From: Bradyrhizobium prioriisuperbiae
Lineage (GTDB): Bacteria > Pseudomonadota > Alphaproteobacteria > Rhizobiales > Xanthobacteraceae
Direction of reading: 5' to 3'
Length of the DNA stretch: 64,000 nt
NCBI RefSeq assembly: GCF_032397745.1
Contig: NZ_CP135921.1
Span: 5,506,501 to 5,570,500 of the forward strand
The notes under the pieces are model-generated. The model had not been told where the DNA came from and searched no databases. It was given only the letters and a program-made list of their open reading frames with translations. Made by a program: the position numbers and the translations under genes. Numbering within the stretch: position 1 is the first letter of the stretch; each line of letters begins with the position of its first letter. Below, piece by piece: positions 26,446-37,218 of the stretch.

Positions 26446-26613
26446 TTATTTCCGATCGACCGCGTTCTTGAGCACGAGGCATGACAGCTGAAGCACAAGC
26501 TGTTTCAGCCGTGTGTTCTCTTCAATCAGCGCACGCACATCCGGCTGTTCGCCGTCATGCTCGTCGACGGGCGGTGGCGGCCGGCTTCGCTGGGCCGGGT
26601 GCACACGTCCCAT
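26446..26613 (-). CDS. 55-residue protein with C-terminal coiled coil
   Basis: An ORF starting at 26613 behind a strong GGAGG; the frame extends upstream to 26721, but without an initiation signal. It has a proline-rich N-terminal half (SRPPPPVDEHDGE) and a leucine-heptad helix (ALIEENTRLKQLVLQLSCL). It is likely a small oligomerising protein. Small proteins of this form are familiar from Bradyrhizobium-like genomes, but no function is known to me. Confidence 0.55.
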   Translation of the reverse strand: MGRVHPAQRSRPPPPVDEHDGEQPDVRALIEENTRLKQLVLQLSCLVLKNAVDRK

Positions 26614-26786
26614 GGCGAACCTCCACAACGAACCTGCGGTAGCCCCGCCTGGCAGAGCACCGCAATCGCCCCCAGCATTCCGGCGATGGCGGCAGCCTAT
26701 CTGAGTCGCCGGCGACAGCACAAAACCGTGACAGGTGTGCGTACGCAGGAACCGTAGCCGGCGATCGGCCAGTCACGTTCAGGGAT

Positions 26787-28346
26787 TTACGGGACGCGGA
26801 TCGCCTGCACCCGGCGATTGAGTGCGCGGCCCGCATCGGTGGCATTGTCGGCGACAGGTTGAGATTGTCCCTTGCCGTCGATGCCGAGACGCGTCTGCGC
26901 AATTCCTTGCGCGGTCAGCCAATTCATTACCGCCTGCGCCCGTCGCCAGGACAGCGTTTGATTGTAGTCCGGCGTTCCGATCGCATCGGTATGGCCGACC
27001 AGGAGCAGACGGAGGTTGGGTGTCGCGCTCAATGCATCGCGCAACTCGTTCAAGGTGGGCGATGCCGACACATCGAGATCCGCGGAGTTGAAGCGGAACT
27101 GGATATAAAGTGCGACCTGGCCGGTGGCTTCGATGGTCGCCGCGATCGGCTGCTGCACAGGCTTGCCGGCGACCACGGCGACCGGCGGTGCTGGTGCCTG
27201 CGGCGGTGGTGTCCGGGCCACAGCGAAGCGGAAACTCGCGTCATGCGCGCCGGCATCAAGCGACTCGATCCCGTTGCGAACCGCGCCGGCATAAACCTTG
27301 CGTCCTGCCTCGGGAATGATGGTGACGGTGCCGCCGGTCTTGGCGCTGGCGGCACCGGCATGGACCGCGGCCCGGCAGAGGCTGGAATCCGAGGTGTAGA
27401 CGTCATTGCCGTAGGTCGGGAACGAATACTGGTTGATATTGATCTGCTCGCCGGTGCAGCTGCAGGTCAGGGGCTCGCTGGTTCCGGCGTAGGCCTTGAA
27501 CGTGCTCGGACAGATTGAAGCCGCTGCCGAGGTTGATGCTGCGGGAGCGGTGGGTGCGGCGTCACGGCCCGGGTTGGCGGCAGGGGCCGGGGCCATGGCG
27601 AAGCGGAAACTTGCCTCGTGCTCGTTGGCGTCGAGCGATTCAATGCCGTTGCGGATGGCGCCCGCGTAGGCCTTGCGTCCCGCTTCGGGAACGATCGTAA
27701 CCGTGCCGCCGGTCCTGGCATTGGCGGCGCCGGCATGGACCGCGGCCCGGCACAGACTGGAATCCGAGGTGTAGACGTCGTTGCCGTAGGTCGGGAACGT
27801 ATACTGGTTGATGTCGATCTGTTCGCGGCCGCAGCTGCAGGTGAGCGGCTCGCCGCTTCCCGCATAAGCCTTGAACGTGCTCGGGCAGACCGAAACACTC
27901 GCAGCCGGCGTGGCGGCGCTCGTGCCTGCGCTTTGGCCCGCGGCGGATCCAGTCGCGAAACGGAAACTCGCGTCGTGTGCGCCGGCGTCGAGGGATTGAA
28001 TGCCGTTTCGGATCGCTCCCGCATACGCCTTGCGTCCCGCTTCGGGAACGATCGTAACCGTGCCGCCGGTCCTGGCGTCGGCCGCGCCGGCATGGACTGC
28101 GGCCCGGCACAGACTCGAGTCCGAGGTGTAGACGTCGTTGCCGTAGGTCGGGAATGAATACTGGTTGATGTCGATCTGCTCGCGCGTGCAACTGCAGGTC
28201 AGGGGCTCGCTCGTTCCGGCATAGGCCTTGAACGTGCTCGGGCAAACGGACACGGTGCGCTGGCCGGCGGCTTGATCGTTTCCTTGCGCTTGTGCGGCGC
28301 CGGCCGCAACAACGCCGAGGACGGCAATGACGGCCTGCAGCTTCAT
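26787..28346 (-). CDS. Exported protein with three tandem LCCL domains and a C-terminal OmpA domain
   Basis: A 519-residue protein. The signal peptide spans residues 1-21 (GAAQAQ). Three LCCL domains lie at about 34-130, 153-249 and 278-374, each with CPSTFKAYAG, LTCSC, the signature VYTSDSSLCRAAVHAG, and four cysteines, joined by Pro/Ala linkers. An OmpA/MotB-type peptidoglycan-binding domain follows (about 411-519; VGHTDAIGTPDYNQTLSWRRA). It should sit in the outer membrane or periplasm, anchored to peptidoglycan, and present the LCCL domains. The AAGGA start signal is good. LCCL domains are mainly known from animal extracellular proteins (cochlin, Limulus factor C). Their role here is unknown. 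Confidence 0.88.
   Translation of the reverse strand: MKLQAVIAVLGVVAAGAAQAQGNDQAAGQRTVSVCPSTFKAYAGTSEPLTCSCTREQIDINQYSFPTYGNDVYTSDSSLCRAAVHAGAADARTGGTVTIVPEAGRKAYAGAIRNGIQSLDAGAHDASFRFATGSAAGQSAGTSAATPAASVSVCPSTFKAYAGSGEPLTCSCGREQIDINQYTFPTYGNDVYTSDSSLCRAAVHAGAANARTGGTVTIVPEAGRKAYAGAIRNGIESLDANEHEASFRFAMAPAPAANPGRDAAPTAPAASTSAAASICPSTFKAYAGTSEPLTCSCTGEQININQYSFPTYGNDVYTSDSSLCRAAVHAGAASAKTGGTVTIIPEAGRKVYAGAVRNGIESLDAGAHDASFRFAVARTPPPQAPAPPVAVVAGKPVQQPIAATIEATGQVALYIQFRFNSADLDVSASPTLNELRDALSATPNLRLLLVGHTDAIGTPDYNQTLSWRRAQAVMNWLTAQGIAQTRLGIDGKGQSQPVADNATDAGRALNRRVQAIRVP
26991..28250 (-). repeat. Three tandem copies of an LCCL-coding unit
   Basis: Three copies of about 290 bp (roughly 28247-27960, 27890-27600 and 27515-27225 on the minus strand), spaced by linkers so that the period is about 357-375 bp. 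By eye they remain highly similar at the nucleotide level, which points to recent duplication or gene conversion. Confidence 0.75.
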
Positions 28347-28435
28347 GGCAACATCCTTGTTTCAGTGCTCATCACGATCCGTTGCGCATCCGCGTCTTCC
28401 GTGCGGGAAGGCGGCGGGCGCCTGCGGACACGGTC

Positions 28436-29008
28436 TCATTTTGCGGAGGGCGCGATCTCGGGCGGCACCACCTTCATGACGAACACCGTCGATTTCTCGC
28501 CGGGATGGAATGGGCCGGGCACCTTGTTGCTGACCGGTGGCAAGCTCTTGAGGAATGCGGCGATCGCCTGGGCATCCGCGTCGGTGAGGGCGGCCAGACC
28601 CCGCCAGGGCATGATCGGCGCCAGAATGCGGCCATCGGGCCGTACACCGGTTCGAATGGCCGTGACGATTTCCTTGCTGCTCCAGCGGCCGATGCCGGTG
28701 TCGTTGTCGGGCGTGATGTTCGGGCCGACGAAAATGCCGAGGCCGGGAATTTCGAAGCCGATGTCCGATCCGCCGAGATAGCGCGCCATGTCCGGCTTGC
28801 CGGAGAAATAGCCCTGGGTATGGCAATCCAGGCAGCCGCCGAACGCGACAAGATACTTGCCGCGCGCGATCTCGGCCTCGTCCGCACGGGCGTTGCGCGA
28901 CGGCGCGCCGATCATCAGCGCGGCGAGGACCGCGCTCGCAGCGACGGTAAGCGTATGACGAGCGAGGGGACGACGGTCGGGGATATGACGATCAAGGATG
29001 CGAGACAT
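28436..29008 (-). CDS. Exported mono-heme c-type cytochrome
   Basis: A 190-residue protein with a signal peptide (about residues 15-42) and a single heme-binding motif CLDCH near residue 58. Methionines in GRILAPIMPW and the late region could serve as the axial ligand. The pattern KYLVAFGGCLDCHTQG and the closing ALTDADAQAIAAFLKSLPP match the cytochrome c subunits that serve alcohol, aldehyde or sorbitol dehydrogenases. No dehydrogenase is adjacent. I chose 29008 (GAGGAA upstream) over the longer open frame. Confidence 0.88.
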   Translation of the reverse strand: MSRILDRHIPDRRPLARHTLTVAASAVLAALMIGAPSRNARADEAEIARGKYLVAFGGCLDCHTQGYFSGKPDMARYLGGSDIGFEIPGLGIFVGPNITPDNDTGIGRWSSKEIVTAIRTGVRPDGRILAPIMPWRGLAALTDADAQAIAAFLKSLPPVSNKVPGPFHPGEKSTVFVMKVVPPEIAPSAK

Positions 29009-29240
29009 TGGTTTTCCTCGAGCGATTGCAGCAATCGAATTCGGGTTGTTCAAAGACGGTCTGCATACTGCGGCAAGGCCGGGCTCGCGGCCCCCAGAGA
29101 TGCGTCTCCCGGCAACGAGACATGGTTCAGCACGCGCGGTGTCGAGGGTGGCACTTGCATGCGTCGCGCCGAGATTGCGGCCATCGGCGCGGCGCCGACA
29201 AGGGATTTGTGTTCCACCAGGGTGAAAATTTCTCAACCGA

Positions 29241-29750
29241 TCATCGCAGCCAATGATTGCGCCGTATATCGGTCGATCGGGGGAGGCCGAGGCGTTTGAC
29301 CATCCGCCAGAACGAGACGCCATCCGGCTGGCCGGCCACTGCATGGGCGAATTGCTCCTGAACCGTCCAGTCTTGACGCTCGTAAAACCGGCGCGCGCGA
29401 TCGTTGCCCGCCACGCAGTGCAGTTTTGCGTGTTCGATGCCTGCGCGCGCCATGCCCTGTTCCGCGCGTGCCAGCAAACACAGTGCGAGCCCGGACCCGC
29501 GCCATTGCGATGCGACGAACATCTGGCTGAGCACGTCGTCGTGCCACGCGGCAAAACCGATGATGGCCCGGTCCCGCGCTGTGACCAGCGTGGTCGGCTG
29601 CAGCACCGTCATCCGGTCATGAAAGAACGCCACGTCGCGCCGCTCGCATTCTTCCGCCGGCATGAAGCGGGCGTGGGTTTCATGCCAGATGGAATGATAG
29701 AGCGCGGCGATCTGCGGCACGTCGGAGGCCAGAGCATGGCGCAGCATCAC
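29241..29750 (-). CDS. GNAT-family N-acetyltransferase
   Basis: A 169-residue protein. It has the usual start MLRHALASDVPQIAALY, a strand LSQMFVASQWRGSGLALCLL that carries the acetyl-CoA loop (WRGSGLA, variant of Q/RxxGxG/A), and the motif B region HCVAGNDRARRFYERQDW. The acceptor is unknown. The start has AAGGAG upstream. It is a standalone gene. Confidence 0.88.
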   Translation of the reverse strand: MMLRHALASDVPQIAALYHSIWHETHARFMPAEECERRDVAFFHDRMTVLQPTTLVTARDRAIIGFAAWHDDVLSQMFVASQWRGSGLALCLLARAEQGMARAGIEHAKLHCVAGNDRARRFYERQDWTVQEQFAHAVAGQPDGVSFWRMVKRLGLPRSTDIRRNHWLR

Positions 29751-29853
29751 AAGGCTCCTTTGTCTGGCGGAAACGTCCGCGGCCGGTTATCGTTGCGTGG
29801 GCGAGACATGTGCGAACGGACAGTTGCTCAGCCGGAGCATGAGAGGCGCTGCC

Positions 29854-30090
29854 ATGACGATGATCAATCGCAAATTTCACCAGAGCTGGCGTGGGCCGGC
29901 TTCGGCCGATCTGGACTCATGGAGTCTTGTCTTCGATGCGGACACCAGGCGCTTGCAGGTGCGCCACGACTGGCAGACGTCCGGGCATAGCGGTTTCGAT
30001 GAGTGGGAGATCGCCGAATTCCTGCAACAGGCAGGCGAAGCGCAAACAGCGTTGATCGACAGCCTGTTTCCGGTCCCCGTCGACGCCTAA
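29854..30090 (+). CDS. Small hypothetical protein
   Basis: A 78-residue ORF if begun at ATG 29854 (GAGAGG upstream); the frame opens at 29797. It is Trp-rich (SWRG, SWSLVF, DWQTSG and DEWEIAEFL), with a beta-like first part and a helical end. I do not recognise a domain. Confidence 0.55.
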   Translation: MTMINRKFHQSWRGPASADLDSWSLVFDADTRRLQVRHDWQTSGHSGFDEWEIAEFLQQAGEAQTALIDSLFPVPVDA

Positions 30091-30140
30091 CGTCCGGAGC
30101 GTTGTTGCAACGTCACTTCCAAAACGTCACTTGAAAAACC

Positions 30141-30338
30141 TCACTTCAAGGTGTCGGTTTCTTCAGTGCCGCACTTGGTGCAGCGATAGGTGATCGTGTC
30201 CTGTCCGACCAGCGCCGGATGAATGCTCTTGATGACCATCCGCCGCGGCGTGTTGCATGTCGGGCAATCGACCACATCGCCCAGGGCATGACAGATTGTG
30301 TCGATCCGCCCCTGCGACAGATTCAGGGCTCCAGTCAT
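30141..30338 (-). CDS. Small zinc-ribbon protein
   Basis: A 65-residue protein starting at 30338 behind GGGAGG. Two Cys pairs, CPTCNT (about 25-28) and CTKCGT (about 54-57), lie some 25 residues apart, as in a zinc ribbon. The rest is helical at the N-terminus. A second small protein with the same plan is encoded at 41737. Function unknown. Confidence 0.65.
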   Translation of the reverse strand: MTGALNLSQGRIDTICHALGDVVDCPTCNTPRRMVIKSIHPALVGQDTITYRCTKCGTEETDTLK

Positions 30339-30753
30339 TGCGACCCTCCCGGGTTGGCGGCCGCTCAAAATCCTTCATGTCACCGAGACACGCGGTTCGT
30401 GGGCCGCGCTGAACGCCGTCGAACACCAAATTCAAGCGGTGACAGCTTATTTTGCGCCGTTGCGTTTGATGTTGCTAGTTAATTCGGCGCGGCGGGGCTG
30501 GGAGATAGGACTGCGGACAAATGTTGCCGACCTATGGGCCGGCGAGCCAAGCCCCGCTTCCATCGCCCCGAAATCAAACCAGGCCACCAGGGGACAAAAC
30601 AGCCCAGCACCCGGATTCAAAAAAGAACATATTGCGAACTTAGAACAAATAGTGTACGAATGTTGCATCAGTTCAGCCGAGCGAGTCTCGGAGCTTTCGA
30701 CCCGAGCCTTTCGTTGTCCCCCCGCCGAATCCCGTCCATAAGGAGCGCGACCA
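30339..30753. other. recA upstream region, 415 bp
   Basis: Apart from the SOS box at 30625-30639 and an AAGGAG ribosome binding site about seven bases before recA, I see no gene. The long open frame on the minus strand is antisense to recA at one end and lacks recognisable content. Confidence 0.5.
30625..30639 (+). promoter_or_regulatory. Alphaproteobacterial SOS box (LexA site) of recA
   Basis: An exact GAAC-N7-GAAC direct repeat (gaac atattgc gaac), the LexA target of alphaproteobacteria, located 114 bp before the recA start. It implies recA induction after DNA damage. Confidence 0.88.
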
Positions 30754-31842
30754 ATGTCCCAAGCTGCTTTGCGTATCGTTGAAGGAAGTTCCATGGACAA
30801 ATCAAAGGCTTTGAGCGCCGCCCTGTCCCAGATCGAACGCCAGTTCGGCAAGGGCTCGGTGATGAAGCTCGGCAAGAACGACAAGTCGATGGAAATCGAG
30901 ACGATTTCGTCGGGCTCGTTGGGGCTGGACATCGCGCTCGGGGTCGGCGGCCTGCCCAAGGGACGCGTGGTCGAGATCTATGGACCGGAATCCTCGGGCA
31001 AGACCACGCTCGCTTTGCATTGCGTCGCCGAGGCCCAGAAGAAGGGCGGCATCTGCGCTTTCATCGATGCCGAGCACGCCCTCGATCCGGTTTATGCCCG
31101 CAAGCTCGGGGTCAATGTCGATGAACTGCTGATTTCCCAGCCCGATCATGGCGAACAGGCGCTGGAAATCGCCGACACGCTGGTGCGTTCGGGCGCGATC
31201 GATGTACTGATCGTGGACTCGGTCGCAGCCCTGGTGCCGCGCGCCGAACTCGAGGGCGAAATGGGCGATGCGCTGCCCGGCCTGCAGGCGCGCTTGATGA
31301 GCCAGGCGCTGCGCAAGTTGACCGCCTCGATCAACAAATCCAACACCATGGTGATCTTCATCAACCAGATCCGCATGAAGATCGGTGTGATGTACGGTTC
31401 GCCCGAAACCACCACCGGCGGCAATGCGCTGAAGTTCTATGCTTCGGTGCGCCTCGACATTCGCCGCATCGGCGCGATCAAGGAGCGCGAGGAAGTGGTC
31501 GGCAACCAGACCCGCGTCAAGGTGGTGAAGAACAAGCTGGCGCCGCCGTTCAAGCAGGTCGAATTCGACATCATGTACGGCGAGGGCGTGTCGAAGATGG
31601 GCGAGATCCTCGATCTCGGCGTCAAGGCCGGCATCGTCGAGAAATCCGGCGCCTGGTTCTCCTATGACAGCCAGCGTCTGGGACAGGGCCGCGAGAACTC
31701 TAAGGCGTTCCTGAAAGCCAATCCGGACATGTCGGCGAAGATAGAAGCCGCGATCCGCCAGAGCTCCGGCCTGATCGCCGAGCAGATTCTCGCCGGTACT
31801 CCCGAGAGCGATGCCGACGGTGAGGAGCCGGCGGAAGACTAA
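30754..31842 (+). CDS. recA: Recombinase A
   Basis: A 362-residue RecA of normal length. The Walker A GPESSGKT is at residues 77-84, the Walker [11 protein letters not shown] lies near 150, and the L2/MAW region contains [19 protein letters not shown]. The C-terminus is acidic (ADGEEPAED). It catalyses strand exchange and stimulates LexA self-cleavage. An AAGGAG precedes the ATG, and Met14 is a possible internal start. It is controlled by the SOS box upstream. Confidence 0.98.
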   Translation: MSQAALRIVEGSSMDKSKALSAALSQIERQFGKGSVMKLGKNDKSMEIETISSGSLGLDIALGVGGLPKGRVVEIYGPESSGKTTLALHCVAEAQKKGGICAFIDAEHALDPVYARKLGVNVDELLISQPDHGEQALEIADTLVRSGAIDVLIVDSVAALVPRAELEGEMGDALPGLQARLMSQALRKLTASINKSNTMVIFINQIRMKIGVMYGSPETTTGGNALKFYASVRLDIRRIGAIKEREEVVGNQTRVKVVKNKLAPPFKQVEFDIMYGEGVSKMGEILDLGVKAGIVEKSGAWFSYDSQRLGQGRENSKAFLKANPDMSAKIEAAIRQSSGLIAEQILAGTPESDADGEEPAED

Positions 31843-31898
31843 ATCTTCCGGGCGTTCCCAAGACCATTGTTCAGCGCGTTGTCCATGCCCTGAAGCCG

Positions 31899-31919
31899 CT
31901 TCGTGGGGCAACCACGAAG
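31899..31919 (+). terminator. Hairpin after recA
   Basis: Stem cttcgtgg (31899-31906) pairs with ccacgaag (31912-31919) around a five-base loop, 56 bases after the recA stop. No T-run follows, so termination efficiency is uncertain. Confidence 0.45.
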
Positions 31920-32005
31920 GTGGAATCCGGTTGGCAGGAGATGGGCCACGCTCGGTTGAACCGGGCGTGATGGCTGGGACTTGGGGCTTCCGGACTCTGG
32001 AGCTC

Positions 32006-32053
32006 GAGTTCGCTGTGACTTGAATTCGCTTTGAGTTGAATTCGCTGTGACTT
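32006..32053. repeat. Three imperfect 16-bp tandem repeats
   Basis: Units at 32006-32021, 32022-32037 and 32038-32053 read ga(g/a)ttcgct(g/t)tga(c/g)tt. They lie in the 392-bp gap between recA and the end of gcvP (31843-32234), which otherwise holds no gene that I can support. Confidence 0.65.
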
Positions 32054-32234
32054 GAGTTTCACCACACGGGCGTTGAGGACATTGAGTTGCCGATGTCGTC
32101 AGCGCCCGCTGTGTTTTTGCCGCTCGCGTCCTGACGCTCGCTTTGATGGTCCGTGCGTGGGCGAGCGCCGCGGGAGTGAGCCAACGGGGCGCGCGCTGGC
32201 GCGGACCCGTCGGTTCATTCTCGCGTTTTACCGT

Positions 32235-35105
<2,871 letters not shown>

Positions 35106-35125
35106 GATCGTCCTCTCGAAAAGCT

Positions 35126-35491
35126 TTAAGCCGTGTGCGCCTTGTAGGCGGCCTCATCCATCAGGCCGTCCAGTTCGGACTTGTCTGCGATCTTGATCTT
35201 GAAGAACCAGGCGCCTTCGCCCGGATCGGAATTGACCAGGGACGGCTCGGCGGCGAGTGCGTCATTGATCGCAACGATCTCGCCGGTGATCGGCGCATAG
35301 ACGTCGGAGGCGGCCTTTACCGATTCGACCACCGCGGCAGCGTCGGCCTTCTTCAGCTGTTTGCCGACTTTCGGAAGTTCGACAAACACCACGTCACCCA
35401 GCTGGGTTTGCGCGTAGTCGGTGATGCCGACGGTGGCGACGTCGCCGTCGATCTTCAGCCATTCATGGTCTGATGTGAAAAGAGTGGTCAT
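35126..35491 (-). CDS. gcvH: Glycine cleavage system H-protein
   Basis: A 121-residue lipoyl carrier. The lipoylation site is Lys59 in ESVKAASD. The start [12 protein letters not shown] and the [10 protein letters not shown] segment are typical. It shuttles the aminomethyl group between P- and T-proteins. It sits 18 bases behind gcvT and 20 before gcvP, within one operon. Confidence 0.98.
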   Translation of the reverse strand: MTTLFTSDHEWLKIDGDVATVGITDYAQTQLGDVVFVELPKVGKQLKKADAAAVVESVKAASDVYAPITGEIVAINDALAAEPSLVNSDPGEGAWFFKIKIADKSELDGLMDEAAYKAHTA

Positions 35492-35509
35492 GACAGAACC
35501 TCAGCGTTT

Positions 35510-36658
35510 CTAGCGTTTATAGGTGTTGGTGATGAATGGCATCGGCGCGACCCGCATTGGCAGCCGCTGCCCGCGGACGTCGGCGAACACGGTGGTGCCT
35601 TCAGTGGCAAACGCCGCGGGCAGGTAGCCCATGGCCACCGGTGCGATCTTGCTGGGGCCGAAACCGCCGGACGAGACGTAGCCGGCCGCGGCCGGGTCGT
35701 CCTGTTCCACGAACAGCTGGGCACCTTCGCGCACCGGCGCGCGTCCGTCAGCGAGCAAGCCGACGCGACGGCGCGGCGCGCCGTGGGCGAGCTGTTTCAG
35801 AATAACATCGGCGCCGGGAAATCCGCCGGCGCGTGCCCCACCGGTGCGACGCGCTTTCTGGATCGACCATTCCAGCGCGGCCTCCACCGGCGTGGTCGCC
35901 ACATCGAGTTCGTGTCCATAGAGACAAAGACCGGCTTCCAGCCGCAGGCTGTCGCGGGCGCCAAGGCCGATCGGCAAAACGTCGTTGTGATCGAGCAGGG
36001 CGGTGGCCAGGGCCTCGGCCTTGTCGGCCGGCACCGAGATCTCGAAGCCGTCCTCGCCGGTGTAGCCGGAGCGGGAGACGTAACACGCGATTCCCATCAC
36101 CTGTTGCGGGCCGGCGTTCATAAAGCGCAAAGCGGCTGTGGCAGGCGACAGCGGCGCCAGCACGTCGGCCGCCTTCGGTCCCTGCAGCGCGATTAGCGCG
36201 CGGTCCGGCAGCGATTCGATCTCACACGTGTCGGAGAGATGTGCACGCAGATGCGCCTCGTCGTCGTCCTTGCAGGCGGCGTTGACCACCAGGAACAGAT
36301 GGTCGCCAAAGTTCGCCACCATCAGGTCGTCGAGGACGCCACCCCGCTCGTTGGTGAACTGGGCGTAACGCTGGCGATGGAGGGCGATGCCGACAATGTC
36401 CTGCGGCACCAGGCGCTCCAGCGCGCGGGCCGCATCTTCAAGTTTGCCGGATTTCGGCCGCAGCCGAAGCTGGCCCATGTGGGAGACGTCAAACAGGCCT
36501 GCGGCAGCGCGGGTGTGCAGGTGTTCCTTGAGCACGCCGGGCGCGTACTGAACCGGCATGTCATAGCCGGCGAACGGCACCATCTTGCCGCCGCGGGCAA
36601 GGTGCAGCGCATAAAGCGGAGTTCGTTTCAGGGGGTGTTCAACGGACGACGAAGACAT
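35510..36658 (-). CDS. gcvT: Aminomethyltransferase, T-protein of glycine cleavage
   Basis: A 382-residue protein if begun at Met 36658 (MSSSSVEHPLKRTPL); the frame is open to 36715, but that part overlaps the riboswitch flank. The folate-binding region has PVQYAPGVLKEHLHTR and GLFDVSHMGQ, and the later GYTGEDGFEI motif is present. It moves the methylene group from GcvH to tetrahydrofolate. It is the first gene of the gcv operon. Confidence 0.96.
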   Translation of the reverse strand: MSSSSVEHPLKRTPLYALHLARGGKMVPFAGYDMPVQYAPGVLKEHLHTRAAAGLFDVSHMGQLRLRPKSGKLEDAARALERLVPQDIVGIALHRQRYAQFTNERGGVLDDLMVANFGDHLFLVVNAACKDDDEAHLRAHLSDTCEIESLPDRALIALQGPKAADVLAPLSPATAALRFMNAGPQQVMGIACYVSRSGYTGEDGFEISVPADKAEALATALLDHNDVLPIGLGARDSLRLEAGLCLYGHELDVATTPVEAALEWSIQKARRTGGARAGGFPGADVILKQLAHGAPRRRVGLLADGRAPVREGAQLFVEQDDPAAAGYVSSGGFGPSKIAPVAMGYLPAAFATEGTTVFADVRGQRLPMRVAPMPFITNTYKR

Positions 36659-36719
36659 TAGCGGACTCCGGACGGCGATCGAGGACCATTCCTCAAAAAC
36701 CCGTCGAAGCCCCATCTGT

Positions 36720-36890
36720 CGCTGTGCCTGAGAGTATTATCCCGTCGGCGGGCGTCTCTCCGGGCCGCTCACGCGGGGCCGGCTGCGCCTCTTTCCAGAT
36801 GTCGTCCCATCACGCGGTTCGTTTGCCTGAGAGTTTCCGGGGCGGTTGCTCCTTCGGCGCCGGCACAAGGCCGATCTCTCCCGACGTGAT
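36720..36890 (-). promoter_or_regulatory. Tandem glycine riboswitch (gcvT element)
   Basis: Two aptamers on the minus strand. Each opens with GGAGAG (complement at 36876-36881 and 36756-36761) and closes with the conserved CTCTCAGGCA (complement at 36824-36833 and 36725-36734). The first also carries GCCGAAGGAGCAA. This tandem form, placed directly before gcvT, switches on glycine breakdown when glycine is abundant. The expression platform lies in the short stretch before the start codon. Confidence 0.95.
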
Positions 36891-36895
36891 GTACT

Positions 36896-37218
36896 CAAAC
36901 TAAGGGCCACAAAACACCGCGCCGGGGGAGCTGTCAACGCAGCCAATCGGCCTATCAACGGTTCTTGTCCGATTTGATTAACCCGTTGGTCCGTTGCACA
37001 CTTTCTGGACAGTCCGGCGCCCTCCCAGTAAAAGCAGGTCGGGACAAGGGAAACTGCGCGCGTCATAATCGCCGTGGTATTCCACGAGGGCGGTTTGGGC
37101 GAGGGCGGACCTTCAGTTTGCGCCAAAACTGGTTCTCAAATCCGCAAACATCGCGCTTTTGGCGTGGATTTCAGGTATCCGGATGCTGAAGAAGCCCGGA
37201 TGATGCGATTGGACGGAC
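36896..37218. other. Divergent promoter region between the gcv operon and alaS
   Basis: A 323-bp gap. It should hold the gcv promoter and the alaS promoter. No ORF with credible content and no T-box-like or other known leader was recognised for alaS. Confidence 0.5.

Noticed and set aside
26105..26482. A 125-codon frame on the minus strand in a gap
   Set aside because: No ribosome binding site, chance-like composition, and overlap with the 55-residue gene that has a good start.
26991..28250. Possible CRISPR or VNTR array in the repeat-rich gene
   Set aside because: The repeats are long coding units that translate to LCCL domains, not short repeats with unique spacers.
30802..31911. A 369-codon frame antisense to recA
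   Set aside because: recA is unmistakable on the plus strand; the antisense frame has no domain.
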